NCBI RefSeq assembly: GCF_003268595.1
Contig: NZ_CP029797.1
Span: 331,501-395,500, forward strand
From: Paraliobacillus zengyii
GTDB lineage: Bacteria > Bacillota > Bacilli > Bacillales > Amphibacillaceae
Length of the DNA stretch: 64,000 nucleotides
Reading direction: 5' to 3'
In this document: positions 34,907-43,762 of the stretch, one piece after another
How the letters are laid out: the number at the start of each line of letters is the position of its first letter
Numbering within the stretch: position 1 is the first letter of the stretch
Program-made: the position numbers and the translations under genes
Notes under the pieces: generated by a model
Told to the model about the DNA's origin: nothing
Databases searched by the model: none
What the model saw: only the letters and a program-made list of their open reading frames with translations

Positions 34907-35455
34907 ATGATAGTATCGTTTTTCAGAGAAATATTCTCATGGATAAAAGCAATTGCAATTGCATTAATCATTGTATTTGTCGTAAGAGAATTTTTAGTGA
35001 CGCCCTCGATTGTTAAAGGAGAATCGATGATGCCTAGCTTGCAGGACGGTGATAGAATTATCATTAGTAAGTTAACATCAATTGATCGCTTTGACGAGAT
35101 TGCATTTCAATCACCTGACAGAGATGAGAAGTACGTAAAACGTGTGATAGGTGTTGCAGGTGATTCAATTAAAATGGAAAATGATATTTTATATATAAAT
35201 GGAATAGCTTATGATGAACCATACCTCGAAAAATTCAAGCAAAGCTTAAGTGGTGAGCAAAGTCTGACCGATGATTTTGATCTTGAAGCATTAACTGGAG
35301 AAACGATTGTTCCAGATGGTAAATTATTTGTATTAGGTGACAATCGATTGGTGAGCAGAGATAGCAGAGCGTTTGGCCTGATTACAGAGGAATCTGTGAT
35401 TGGTGATGTTGTTTTTCGTATTTGGCCATTAGATCAATTTGGTATTCCAGAATAA
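34907..35455 (+). CDS. Type I signal peptidase (SipS/LepB family)
   Basis: The preferred start is ATG 34907 with AAAAGGA spaced about 10 bases away; ATG 34898 is too close to it. The 182-residue protein has one N-terminal membrane anchor (residues 9-28), the catalytic Ser40 in GESMMPSL, the catalytic Lys78 in KYVKRVIG, and the later box LGDNRLVSRDSRAFG. It removes signal peptides from secreted proteins outside the membrane. It is a single-gene unit, of the short Gram-positive type with one anchor. Confidence 0.93.
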   Translation: MIVSFFREIFSWIKAIAIALIIVFVVREFLVTPSIVKGESMMPSLQDGDRIIISKLTSIDRFDEIAFQSPDRDEKYVKRVIGVAGDSIKMENDILYINGIAYDEPYLEKFKQSLSGEQSLTDDFDLEALTGETIVPDGKLFVLGDNRLVSRDSRAFGLITEESVIGDVVFRIWPLDQFGIPE

Positions 35456-35463
35456 TCTACAAA

Positions 35464-35494
35464 TAAATAAATGGAATCGTTTTGGTACATAATA
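35464..35494 (+). promoter_or_regulatory. SigG-like promoter of splAB
   Basis: TAAATA (35464-35469) and CATAATA (35488-35494) are separated by 18 bases, close to the forespore sigma-G consensus TGAATA-N17/18-CATACTA. B. subtilis splAB is transcribed by sigma-G, which supports the call. Confidence 0.6.
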
Positions 35495-35524
35495 AAGCCA
35501 TCTTGAGAAAAGTTAGGTGAAAAG

Positions 35525-35785
35525 ATGGAAATAAATAATTTATTGTATAACCCAGGTGATGTAGTCTATGTGATTATTAGGAATCCACATGTACAAGGAG
35601 CGGCCAATGTTCAACAAGCAGCTGTTGTGCATGATCCTGACCAACCGACTGACCTAGCTTTGTTTATATATGAAACGTATTATCCGTTAACAGATGAAGT
35701 TGCAATTTACCAATCTGAAACAGAAGCAGAAGAAGCTTTTTTAGAAGTGTTTGGTTCACCAGAAATTGAGGGTTATCATGGTTAA
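35525..35785 (+). CDS. splA: SplA, regulator of the spore photoproduct lyase operon
   Basis: The 86-residue protein resembles SplA of B. subtilis (YNPGDVVYVIIRNPHVQGAANVQQAAVVHDP), a small TRAP-like protein reported to lower expression of splB. It starts behind TTAGGTGA and its stop overlaps the first codons of splB by 8 bp, so the two are translationally coupled. Function in this organism is inferred by orthology and gene order. Confidence 0.88.
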   Translation: MEINNLLYNPGDVVYVIIRNPHVQGAANVQQAAVVHDPDQPTDLALFIYETYYPLTDEVAIYQSETEAEEAFLEVFGSPEIEGYHG

Positions 35786-36806
35786 ACCATTTGTACCACA
35801 ACTTGTTTACTTTGAACCTCGTGCTTTGGAATATCCGTTAGGGAAGACATTGCATGACAAATTTTCAAAAATGGATATTGAAATAAGAGAAACAACTTCG
35901 CATAATCAAGTACGCAATTTACCTGGGGAGAATGATTTTCAAAAGTATCGTGTTGCAAAGTCAACATTAGTAGTAGGTTTAAGGAAGACATTGAAATTTG
36001 ATACATCAAAACCATCGGCTGAATATGCAATTCCATTTGCGACAGGATGTATGGGACACTGTCACTATTGTTACTTGCAGACTACTATGGGGAGCAAGCC
36101 TTATATCAGAACTTATGTTAATACAGAAGAGATTTTTGAGACAGCTGAAGCATATATGAAAGAGCGTGCACCTGAGATTACTCGATTTGAAGCCTCTTGT
36201 ACCTCTGACATTGTTGGAATTGATCATTTAACGCATACCCTTAAAGAGGCGATTGAATATTTTGGGCGATCAAAGTATGGTTTATTACGATTTGTTACAA
36301 AATTTGCGCATGTTGACCATTTACTAGATGCTGATCACAGAGGTCGTACAAGGTTTCGCTTTAGTATCAACGATGATTATGTCATTAAATTTTTTGAACC
36401 AGGTACTTCGCGTTTAAATGAAAGGGTAGAGGCTGCTGTTAAAGTTGCAGAGGCAGGTTATCCATTGGGGTTTATTATTGCACCAATATATTTACACGAG
36501 GGTTGGCGTGAAGGATATCAGTTGATGTTAGAAAGATTAGCAGATACGTTACCTGATACTGCCAAACGTGATTTAACCTTTGAGCTGATCCAGCATCGAT
36601 TTACAGGACCCGCTAAACGTGTGATTCAAAAAAACTACCCGATGACAAAACTCGAGCTGGATGAATCAAAAAGAAAAACAAAGTGGGGCAGGTACGGTAT
36701 TTGGAAATATGTTTATCAGGATAATGAACAAGAAGAAATGAAAGATCTTTTTATGAATACAATACCAAAATTATTTCCGAAAGCCAAAATTGAATATTTT
36801 ACTTAA
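35778..36806 (+). CDS. splB: Spore photoproduct lyase (radical SAM DNA repair enzyme)
   Basis: ATG 35778 gives 342 residues, the same length as the B. subtilis enzyme; a longer frame from 35751 lies inside splA. The radical-SAM cysteines are Cys91, Cys95 and Cys98 (CMGHCHYC), and the hydrogen-donor Cys141 is present in EASCTSD, both at the B. subtilis positions. It repairs 5-thyminyl-5,6-dihydrothymine, the UV lesion of spore DNA, during germination. Its presence shows that the organism makes endospores. Confidence 0.96.
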   Translation: MVKPFVPQLVYFEPRALEYPLGKTLHDKFSKMDIEIRETTSHNQVRNLPGENDFQKYRVAKSTLVVGLRKTLKFDTSKPSAEYAIPFATGCMGHCHYCYLQTTMGSKPYIRTYVNTEEIFETAEAYMKERAPEITRFEASCTSDIVGIDHLTHTLKEAIEYFGRSKYGLLRFVTKFAHVDHLLDADHRGRTRFRFSINDDYVIKFFEPGTSRLNERVEAAVKVAEAGYPLGFIIAPIYLHEGWREGYQLMLERLADTLPDTAKRDLTFELIQHRFTGPAKRVIQKNYPMTKLELDESKRKTKWGRYGIWKYVYQDNEQEEMKDLFMNTIPKLFPKAKIEYFT

Positions 36807-36813
36807 TAACAAC

Positions 36814-36853
36814 AAAAAATACCTCATCCACTTTAATGGACAAGGTATTTTTT
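36814..36853. terminator. Bidirectional terminator between splB and gbsA
   Basis: AAAAAATACCT (36814-36824) pairs with AGGTATTTTTT (36843-36853), with an inner TCCA/TGGA stem. A and T runs on both sides serve the two convergent genes. Confidence 0.8.
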
Positions 36854-36864
36854 ATTGTACGCTA

Positions 36865-38343
36865 TTAGAACCAGTTAATTGCTTCAGGTTTAAGATTATG
36901 AAAGATATGTTTTGTTTCTGTATATTCTTCAATTCCTAATTTACCAAGCTCACGTCCAATTCCTGATTGCTTATAGCCACCCCATGGTGCATGCGGGAAA
37001 TATAGGTTGAATTCATTAATCCATACTGTTCCCATGCGCATTTTTGCAACACAGCGTTCAGCTTTAACAATATCATTTGTCCATACACCACCAGCAAGTC
37101 CGTAAATAGAATCATTAGCTAAGTTAATCGCTTCCTCTTCTGTTTTAAACTTTTCAACTGTAATAATAGGACCAAATGCTTCATCTTGTACTACTTTCAT
37201 GTCTGTTGTACAATTTGTGAAAATAGTTGGTAAGTAGAAGAATCCATCTTGAAGTTCTGCGTCTTCTGGACGCTTGCCACCTACAGCAACTGTTGCGCCT
37301 TCTTGTTTGCCCATTTCTACATACTTTTCCACTTTTGCAAGATGTTCAGCGGAAATAAGTGGGCCCATTTGTGTAGCTTCATCAAAACCACTACCAAGTT
37401 TTATATGTTGAACACGTTTGACAAGTGCTTCAACAAAATCATCATGAATACTTTCTTCTAATATAAGTCGTGTTCCAGCTGAACAAATTTGTCCAGCGTG
37501 AAAATATACAGCATTTAGAGCTTGATCAATTGCATTGTCAATATCCGCATCTGCAAAGACAACATTAGGATTCTTTCCGCCTAATTCTAAAGCAAGTTTT
37601 TTCACATTTATACTTGCTGCCTGCATAATTTTCTTTCCAGTAACGATTCCACCAGTAAAGGAAATTAAATCAACGTCGGTGCTACTAGCGAGTTCAGCTC
37701 CAACAGTCATTCCAGAGCCAAGCACAAGGTTAGCAACACCTTTAGGAACACCGGCTTCTTCTATTAATTCAAATACTTTTACTGTAGTTAGTGGTGTAAT
37801 TTCACTTGGCTTCATTATTAATGTGTTTCCTGTTGCTAACGCAGGCGCTAATTTCCACGATGCTTGTAGCAATGGATAATTCCAAGGTGTAATTTGTCCA
37901 CAGACACCAACTGGTTCATGAACAACTTTACTAATAGAGTTTGGAACAGGAGAATCAATTATTTCGCCACCGTTTTTATCAGCAATTTGGGCGTAATAAC
38001 GAAATACGCCAGCGATATCATCCATATCCCCACGACTTTCTTCTACTGTCTTTCCTGTATCTAATGACTCTAATTCAGCTAATTCTTCTTTATCTCTTTC
38101 AATTAATTCGGCAATTTTTCTAACGATATTGCCTCGTTCAGTTGCAGGTGTTAATGGCCACTTGCCATGATCAAACGCTTCTCTTGCCGCAGCAATTGCA
38201 GCTTTAGAATCCGATTCGTCGCCTTCAGCAGCGGAAGCTATTATTTCTTGGTTAAAAGGGTTAATAATTTCTCTAGTCTTTCCTGATTTTGCTGTTACCC
38301 ATTCTCCATTAATGTACTGTTTTAGTAAACGCAAATAATTCAC
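36865..38343 (-). CDS. gbsA: Betaine-aldehyde dehydrogenase
   Basis: The 492-residue aldehyde dehydrogenase has catalytic Glu253 (LELGGKNP) and catalytic Cys287 (GQICSAGTRL), GQITPWNYPLLQ for cofactor binding, and a C-terminal SGIGRELGKLGIEEYTE typical of GbsA/BADH. It oxidises betaine aldehyde to the osmoprotectant glycine betaine. The partner choline dehydrogenase gene gbsB is not next to it. A GbsR-type regulator is divergent at 38715, and an AACGTTTT motif lies 30 bp before the start. Confidence 0.92.
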   Translation of the reverse strand: MNYLRLLKQYINGEWVTAKSGKTREIINPFNQEIIASAAEGDESDSKAAIAAAREAFDHGKWPLTPATERGNIVRKIAELIERDKEELAELESLDTGKTVEESRGDMDDIAGVFRYYAQIADKNGGEIIDSPVPNSISKVVHEPVGVCGQITPWNYPLLQASWKLAPALATGNTLIMKPSEITPLTTVKVFELIEEAGVPKGVANLVLGSGMTVGAELASSTDVDLISFTGGIVTGKKIMQAASINVKKLALELGGKNPNVVFADADIDNAIDQALNAVYFHAGQICSAGTRLILEESIHDDFVEALVKRVQHIKLGSGFDEATQMGPLISAEHLAKVEKYVEMGKQEGATVAVGGKRPEDAELQDGFFYLPTIFTNCTTDMKVVQDEAFGPIITVEKFKTEEEAINLANDSIYGLAGGVWTNDIVKAERCVAKMRMGTVWINEFNLYFPHAPWGGYKQSGIGRELGKLGIEEYTETKHIFHNLKPEAINWF

Positions 38344-38372
38344 TCCAATTTATTAAGTTTGTTAAAAAAATA

Positions 38373-38383
38373 TTTAACGTTTT
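38373..38383. promoter_or_regulatory. Candidate shared operator upstream of gbsA
   Basis: TTTAACGTTTT recurs at 39370-39380 upstream of the betaine-binding protein gene, in both cases about 30 bp from the start codon. It may be a GbsR site. The remaining part of the 371-bp gbsA-gbsR gap is A/T-rich with no other feature that I can support. Confidence 0.4.
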
Positions 38384-38714
38384 GAATTATATAAATTCTA
38401 ACATGATGCTTATATTGTGTCAAAGTCAAAAAGTCGTTGAATGAACAACAAATAAGCGATTAATTTCGCGCTAAGGAATATATATAACACTATCGCTGAT
38501 TTGAAAATCCTCATTTTATATAGAAGAATTAGTAATTTGCATTAACAATTAAAAAAATATTATAAAGGCTCTAAGTACCTATATTATCATGATTTTAACC
38601 TATAAAACGCACTGAATTTGACTGTTTGCATTTGACATTTAATTTATAGTAGCTAACATTAAAGCTATAAAGAATAATTTTAATTCATTTAATTCTTTGG
38701 AGAAGGTGCCTTTA

Positions 38715-39260
38715 ATGAATAATAAAGAGAATTCAAAAGCTAAACAGCAAATTGAAGCGGCTCAAGATATAGTGATTGGATCTATTACAGAAACGATGGA
38801 TCTTTATGGTGTCACACCATCAGCAGCTAATTTATATGCTACGATGTATTTTAAAGATCAAATGACTTTGGATGAAATGCGTGAGGAATTAGAAATGAGT
38901 AAGCCTAGTATGAGCACCAGCGTACGTAAACTTCAGGAATTTGAAATGGTGAAAAAGACGTTCACACGTGGAAGTAGAAAACATACTTATGTAGCTGAAA
39001 AAAACTTTTTTCGATCGTTTATGGCGTTTTACTGTCAAATGTGGGAAAGAGAAGTCAAGACAAACATGGAGGCTATCAATCAATCCCAATTAGAGCTAAG
39101 TGAGGTAGTTGAAGACAAAACTGCTAGTCCACAAGATAGTGAGATGGCAAAAAAAACGTATGATCAATTAGAAGAGTCAAAAGTATACTATAATTGGTTG
39201 TCGCGTTTAGTTTCAAGTATAAGAAGTGAAGAAATATTTGAATTTTTACCTAAAGATTAG
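38715..39260 (+). CDS. gbsR: GbsR/MarR-like transcriptional repressor of betaine synthesis genes
   Basis: The start taken is ATG 38715 behind GGAGAAGGTG; an upstream in-frame TTG overlaps that site. The 181-residue protein has a winged helix-turn-helix in residues 25-85 (LYATMYFKDQMTLDEMREELEMSKPSMSTSVRKLQ) and a helical C-terminal part, as in GbsR of B. subtilis, which represses gbsAB and choline uptake and is released by choline. The divergent gbsA and the downstream betaine-binding protein gene are the likely targets. Confidence 0.9.
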   Translation: MNNKENSKAKQQIEAAQDIVIGSITETMDLYGVTPSAANLYATMYFKDQMTLDEMREELEMSKPSMSTSVRKLQEFEMVKKTFTRGSRKHTYVAEKNFFRSFMAFYCQMWEREVKTNMEAINQSQLELSEVVEDKTASPQDSEMAKKTYDQLEESKVYYNWLSRLVSSIRSEEIFEFLPKD

Positions 39261-39289
39261 AGAATTATTAGGCAATATAATTGTCTCAT

Positions 39290-39328
39290 AAAAATGCTCT
39301 TTAATGAAAACTATTAGAGAGTATTTTT
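39290..39328 (+). terminator. Terminator after gbsR
   Basis: AAAAATGCTCT plus TTAAT (39290-39305) pairs with ATTAGAGAGTATTTTT (39313-39328) with one G-T pair and one mismatch; a T run follows. Confidence 0.7.
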
Positions 39329-39361
39329 ATCTAAACTGTGTTAAATAAATACTTAATTAAT

Positions 39362-39380
39362 AAAACGTTTTTAACGTTTT
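39362..39380. promoter_or_regulatory. Palindromic candidate operator upstream of the betaine-binding protein
   Basis: AAAACGTT-TTT-AACGTTTT is a perfect inverted repeat 29 bp before the start codon. Its right half with flank (TTTAACGTTTT) is shared with the gbsA upstream region, which suggests a common regulator, possibly GbsR. Confidence 0.5.
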
Positions 39381-39409
39381 AAATATATAGAAACAAGGAG
39401 AGGGTAAGA

Positions 39410-40300
39410 ATGAATAAGGTCAAAAAGGGGTTATTGAGTTTATTGTTCTTAACACTATTTGCTGTACTAATGGCTTGTGGTAGCGAGAATGCAGAGGATA
39501 CGAGTAGTGAGGAAGAAACTAATAAAGGAACGATTAGTATCGGTCAAATTGATTGGGCTGAGAACATTGCTGTAACGAATATGTGGAAGTATATTCTTGA
39601 AGATGAAGGATATGACGTTGAACTAACCGTAATAGGTATGGGAACAACAATGCAAGCACTAGAAAGCCAGGAACTGGATGCTAGTTTAGAAATTTGGCTT
39701 CCGGTCCAAGATAAAAACTATTATGAAGAATACAATGAAGTTATTAATTTTTCTGAGGAAACATGGTTTGATAATGCAAAAGTAGGTTTAGTAGTTCCTT
39801 CGTATCTTGAAGATATTAATAGTGTAGAAGACTTAAATGCTAACAAGGAATTATTTAATTCAGAAATTACTGGATTTGGTCCTGGAGCTGGTACGATGGA
39901 AGTAACAGAGGAATTAATCACAGCTTATGACCTTGATTATGAGTTATTATCGAGTTCTGAACCTGCTATGATTGCAGCAATAGATCAAGCTATCAAAAAT
40001 GAAGAGGCGATTGTATCTCCACTTTGGACACCACACTGGGTTTTCTCAGAATATGATTTAAAATTCTTAGATGATCCTGAAAATATTTATGGTGGCGTTG
40101 AAAAAATTCATCATGCGACTAGACATGGTTTTGAAGAGGATTTTGAAGAAGTTGATCAATGGTTTAAGAATTGGAAAATGAATGACGAACAAATTGGTGA
40201 ATTAATAAATTATGTTGAAGATGCAGAAGAGCCTATTGATGGAGCTGGAGAATGGGTTGAAGAAAATAGAGACTTAATTGGCGAATGGATGAATAATTAA
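39410..40300 (+). CDS. Glycine betaine/proline ABC transporter substrate-binding lipoprotein (OpuAC type)
   Basis: The 296-residue protein has a lipoprotein signal (residues 1-23, lipobox LMAC) and an OpuAC-family domain: GQIDWAENIAVTNMWKYIL, a Trp-rich ligand site (LEIWLPVQD, SPLWTPHWVF) and GTTMQALESQELDAS. It would bind quaternary amines such as glycine betaine outside the membrane. No ATPase or permease gene is adjacent, so it must serve a transporter encoded elsewhere. It follows gbsR after a terminator and has its own candidate operator. Confidence 0.88.
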   Translation: MNKVKKGLLSLLFLTLFAVLMACGSENAEDTSSEEETNKGTISIGQIDWAENIAVTNMWKYILEDEGYDVELTVIGMGTTMQALESQELDASLEIWLPVQDKNYYEEYNEVINFSEETWFDNAKVGLVVPSYLEDINSVEDLNANKELFNSEITGFGPGAGTMEVTEELITAYDLDYELLSSSEPAMIAAIDQAIKNEEAIVSPLWTPHWVFSEYDLKFLDDPENIYGGVEKIHHATRHGFEEDFEEVDQWFKNWKMNDEQIGELINYVEDAEEPIDGAGEWVEENRDLIGEWMNN

Positions 40301-40308
40301 ATTAAAAT

Positions 40309-40350
40309 AAAACCTATGTTGATCAGTTAGCTGATTTACATAGGTTTTTT
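40309..40350 (+). terminator. Terminator after the betaine-binding protein gene
   Basis: AAAACCTATGT (40309-40319) pairs perfectly with ACATAGG plus T residues (from 40338), with an inner ATCAG/CTGAT stem and a long T run. Confidence 0.85.
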
Positions 40351-40422
40351 TGTTTCTGAAAATGTATCTATTTGACAATTAAGTTTAGACGTGATTAAGT
40401 AGAAGTATAATTTAATTAGTAA

Positions 40423-40510
40423 TCCACTAGGGGCGCCATTTGGCTGAGATAAAGAGTTTTCTTTGGTCCCTTTGAACCTGAACTAGGTAATACTAGCGTA
40501 GGAAAGTGGA
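40423..40510 (+). promoter_or_regulatory. TPP (THI-box) riboswitch
   Basis: The conserved aptamer parts are all present: GGGGCGCC, GGCTGAGA, CCCTTTGAACCTGA, CTAGGTAATACTAGCGTAGG and the closing P1 stem TCCAC (40423-40427) with GTGGA (40506-40510). It lies 139 bp upstream of thiD and is followed by a terminator, so thiamine pyrophosphate should stop transcription of thiDME. Confidence 0.96.
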
Positions 40511-40553
40511 GTTGGGACCCGTTCGCATACTATTTGTGAATATATTAAAAGGA

Positions 40554-40582
40554 AACCGCTCCATTTTTGGGGGCGGTTTTTT
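40554..40582 (+). terminator. Terminator of the TPP riboswitch expression platform
   Basis: CCGCTCC pairs with GGGGCGG (one G-T pair) with an A/T loop, followed by a T run. It lies between the aptamer and thiD and is the expected off-state hairpin. Confidence 0.85.
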
Positions 40583-40648
40583 GTATGGAAAAAATTAATA
40601 TGATTATTGTAAAAAGGTTTAAATTAAATAAGGAGAGGGGTTGTATTA

Positions 40649-41470
40649 ATGATAAAAATACCTACAGCACTGACGATTGCAGGTACTGATCCAACAGGTG
40701 GGGCAGGGATTCAAGCTGATTTAAAGTCATTTCAAGAAAGAGAAGTATATGGAATGAGTATTCTAACTTCTGCAGTTGCACAAAACACGCGTGGTGTTAG
40801 TGATCTGCATCATATGCCAATTGGATTTATTGAAAAGCAGATGCAAGCAGTGTTTGATGATATACCGCCAGATGCGATAAAAACAGGGATGGTTTCAACA
40901 ATAGAAATGATGGAATTAATTGCAATGTATGTTAAAAAGCAAGATTCACCATATGTGATTGATCCAGTAATGGTTGCGACAAGTGGGCATGCTTTAATGG
41001 AAAAAGAGTCACGTCAAGTGATTCGAGATTTACTTATTCCACTTGCTACAATAGTTACTCCTAATGTTCCAGAAGCGGAAATATTAGTGAACTTTAAGAT
41101 TGAGGATGTAGAAGATTTAAAGAAAGCAGCGAAGGTCATCGTTGATGAATTAGGGGCTGCTGCGGCAGTTGTCAAAGGTGGACATCTAGAAGGTAAAGCG
41201 GTTGATGTTTTGTATGATAAGCAAGTTTTTCATTTATTAGAAGCAGAACGTACGTATACAAAGCATACGCATGGAACTGGTTGTACGTTCTCGGCTGTGA
41301 TTACAGCTGAATTAGCAAAAGGTCAACCTGTATTAGATGCAGTTACGATTGGTAAGCAGTTTATTACAGATGCGATTCGGTATACATTAAATATTGGTAC
41401 AGGAAGCGGTCCAACAAATCATTGGGGTCATCGCTTGCAAGGTTTGCCAAATCAAAAGAAGGAGGAATAA
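40649..41470 (+). CDS. thiD: Hydroxymethylpyrimidine/phosphomethylpyrimidine kinase
   Basis: The 273-residue ribokinase-family protein has TIAGTDPTGGAGIQADLKSF at the N-terminus, VIDPVMVATSGHALM, and the C-terminal anion-hole GTGCTFSAVI. It phosphorylates HMP and HMP-P to HMP-PP for thiamine synthesis. It starts behind GGAGAGGGG downstream of a TPP riboswitch. It is the first gene of the thiDME operon; the thiM gene follows after 3 bp. Confidence 0.95.
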   Translation: MIKIPTALTIAGTDPTGGAGIQADLKSFQEREVYGMSILTSAVAQNTRGVSDLHHMPIGFIEKQMQAVFDDIPPDAIKTGMVSTIEMMELIAMYVKKQDSPYVIDPVMVATSGHALMEKESRQVIRDLLIPLATIVTPNVPEAEILVNFKIEDVEDLKKAAKVIVDELGAAAAVVKGGHLEGKAVDVLYDKQVFHLLEAERTYTKHTHGTGCTFSAVITAELAKGQPVLDAVTIGKQFITDAIRYTLNIGTGSGPTNHWGHRLQGLPNQKKEE

Positions 41471-41473
41471 ATA

Positions 41474-42280
41474 ATGAATAAGATTACGAGAATGATTGAA
41501 TTGGTTAGAGAAAAAGAACCATTGGTACATAACATTACCAATGAGGTGGTCGTGAACTTTACTGCAAATGGTCTATATGCGATCGGTGCATCCCCTGTGA
41601 TGGCAAGTGCAATCGAAGAGGTAGGAGAGATGGCGAAAAACGCTGACGGTTTGCTATTGAATATTGGAACATTAACTAGTAATCAAGCAGAGGCAATGAT
41701 AGTCGCAGGAAAAGCTGCAAATGAAAAAGGTATCCCAGTGGTGCTTGATCCTGTAGCTGTTGGTGCTACATCATTACGTAGTGAAGTTGCTTCACGTATT
41801 TTAGAAGAGGTAAAGATTTCGTTAATACGAGGTAATGCAGGAGAGATAAGTAATTTATCTGGTGCGAAAGCAGAAGTAAGGGGTGTGGATTCTGTCGGTA
41901 CACTTGATAATCGAAGTGTGGCCATTCATGCTGCTAAGCAATTGGGTGTGCCTGTAATGGTTACTGGTGTGAAAGATGTAATTACAGATGGTAAAGAATT
42001 ATATACTATTTCAAATGGAACACAATTATTAACTAAAGTAACAGGAACTGGCTGTCTATTAGGTGCGGTTATAGCTGCTTTTTTAACAACCGGAGAAAAA
42101 CCATTACTAGCAGCAACAGCAGCTGTGGCTTTTTATGATGTAGCAGCAGAACGTGCAAGACAAAACGCTTCTGCACCTGGGAGTTTTCAGATAGCCTTTT
42201 TAGATGCTTTATTTGAAACGAATGCACAGCATGTTTCAGAAAAAATAAATATAACACATGATAGTCTAGATGAGGATTAA
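41474..42280 (+). CDS. thiM: Hydroxyethylthiazole kinase
   Basis: The 268-residue protein has PLVHNITNEVVVNFTANG near the N-terminus, GASPVMA, LDPVAVGAT and the catalytic KVTGTGCLLGAVIAAF, all typical of ThiM. It phosphorylates hydroxyethylthiazole for salvage. It starts 3 bp after thiD behind AAGGAGG and precedes thiE by 3 bp. Confidence 0.95.
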   Translation: MNKITRMIELVREKEPLVHNITNEVVVNFTANGLYAIGASPVMASAIEEVGEMAKNADGLLLNIGTLTSNQAEAMIVAGKAANEKGIPVVLDPVAVGATSLRSEVASRILEEVKISLIRGNAGEISNLSGAKAEVRGVDSVGTLDNRSVAIHAAKQLGVPVMVTGVKDVITDGKELYTISNGTQLLTKVTGTGCLLGAVIAAFLTTGEKPLLAATAAVAFYDVAAERARQNASAPGSFQIAFLDALFETNAQHVSEKINITHDSLDED

Positions 42281-42283
42281 GAT

Positions 42284-42925
42284 ATGATCTTTACAAGAAA
42301 AGATTTACGCGTTTATTTTATTATGGGTAGCAATAATTGTGACCACTACTCTCCTTTGACCATCTTGGAGGGAGCATTAAAGGGCGGAGTCACGATGTTC
42401 CAGTTCCGTGAAAAAGGAATGGGGGCAAAGACGGGAGTAGATAAAAAGCAATTAGCACAAGATATGCAAAGGTTATGTCGAAAATATCAGGTGCCGTTTA
42501 TTGTGAATGATGACCTTGATTTAGCTTTAGAAATAAAAGCAGATGGTGTTCATGTAGGACAGGAAGACGCTGGAATTGATAAAGTAAAGCTACTTTGCCC
42601 AAATGACTTTCTAGTAGGTGTATCAGCTACGAATGAGAAAGAAGCTGTCCAGGCGATGAAGAATGGTGCTGATTACATCGGTGTAGGTCCGATTTTCACT
42701 ACAACTTCGAAATCGGATGCCAAAGAGCCTATTGATATAGAAGGAATTATTCGTATTAGAAGTTTAGTTGGCAACACGCCAATAGTTGCAATTGGTGGAA
42801 TTAAGCAAAAGCATGTAGGCTCAATTATTTCTGCAGGGGCAGATGGTGTTTCTGTTATAGGAGCTATCACTCAAGCTTCTTCGCCTGAGAAAGCAACAAA
42901 AGAACTTTTAAGTAATTTCAGGTAA
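42284..42925 (+). CDS. thiE: Thiamine-phosphate synthase
   Basis: The 213-residue TIM-barrel protein has FQFREKG (pyrophosphate binding), FIVNDDLDLALEIKADGVHVGQED, and the C-terminal GIKQKHVGSIISAGADGVSVIGAI. It joins HMP-PP and thiazole phosphate to thiamine phosphate. It is the last gene of thiDME. With thiD and thiM but no thiC, thiG or thiS nearby, this locus serves salvage from HMP and thiazole. A weak hairpin (42943-42960) follows. Confidence 0.95.
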   Translation: MIFTRKDLRVYFIMGSNNCDHYSPLTILEGALKGGVTMFQFREKGMGAKTGVDKKQLAQDMQRLCRKYQVPFIVNDDLDLALEIKADGVHVGQEDAGIDKVKLLCPNDFLVGVSATNEKEAVQAMKNGADYIGVGPIFTTTSKSDAKEPIDIEGIIRIRSLVGNTPIVAIGGIKQKHVGSIISAGADGVSVIGAITQASSPEKATKELLSNFR

Positions 42926-43035
42926 TAGAAAAGCTGCTTCTTACTGTTTTGAAAAACAGTTTCTGTGAAATAATAGTATTTCTCTATATAAATTGATTTA
43001 AATATGCTATTTTTATAGAAAAGAGGTGATAGGAT

Positions 43036-43581
43036 TTGTTCACATATAAAATTGATGATGACTTGGAACTGAAACTATTAGACTTACAAGATGCACCGCG
43101 AACTTTCGCTTTGGTTGATCAATCTAGAGAACATCTAAGAAATTGGTTAGCTTGGGTTGACAAAACGAATACTGTTAAAGATAGTGAAAAATTTATTCAA
43201 GCTACTATGAAGGGGTTTGTTGATCGTCAATCATTAAATACTGCTATTATATACAAAGGCGAGATGGTAGGTATTGCGGGATATAACGAATTAGATTGGA
43301 CTAACAAAGTAGCGTATATTGGGTATTGGTTAGGACAGGACTATCAAGGTTATGGAATTATGACGAAGGTTACGAAAAGGTTAACAGATTATGCAATAAA
43401 TGATTTAGAGTTAAATCGTGTTGATATTCGTGCAGCGGTAGAGAATAAAAAAAGTAGAGCGATTCCAGAACGCCTTGGTTTCAAAATGGAAGGCCAATTA
43501 AGACAAGCAGAATACGTGAATGACAAGTATCTGGATCACGTCGTATATAGCATGCTAGCAGCAGACTGGAAAGTAATATAA
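43036..43581 (+). CDS. GNAT-family N-acetyltransferase (RimL/YdaF type)
   Basis: The 181-residue protein starts at TTG 43036, eight bases after GAGGTGAT. It has the GNAT layout of the ribosomal-protein serine acetyltransferase-like group: SREHLRNWLAWVD, the acetyl-CoA motif IGYWLGQDYQGYGIMTKV (a variant of Q/RxxGxG/A) and RVDIRAAVENKKSRAIPERLGF. The substrate is unknown. It stands alone. Confidence 0.85.
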   Translation: MFTYKIDDDLELKLLDLQDAPRTFALVDQSREHLRNWLAWVDKTNTVKDSEKFIQATMKGFVDRQSLNTAIIYKGEMVGIAGYNELDWTNKVAYIGYWLGQDYQGYGIMTKVTKRLTDYAINDLELNRVDIRAAVENKKSRAIPERLGFKMEGQLRQAEYVNDKYLDHVVYSMLAADWKVI

Positions 43582-43762
43582 AAAACTTCTCCAAAATTAT
43601 TGCATTAAAAACGTTTTCCTTCGCATGATGTACTATTGTCGAAGCAATCTTTGTCATACAAGAAAGTGTGATTCAGCAGAAGCAGTGACAATTTCATTTG
43701 ATAGACTAAATTGAATCAAAAACAATGAGTTATGATTCTGTGTTAAATTGGATCCTCAGAAT

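Noticed and set aside
40371..40411. TTGACA and TATAAT upstream of the TPP riboswitch as one promoter
   Set aside because: The hexamers are about 28 bp apart, too far for a standard promoter; only the TATAAT could be in use with a weaker -35.
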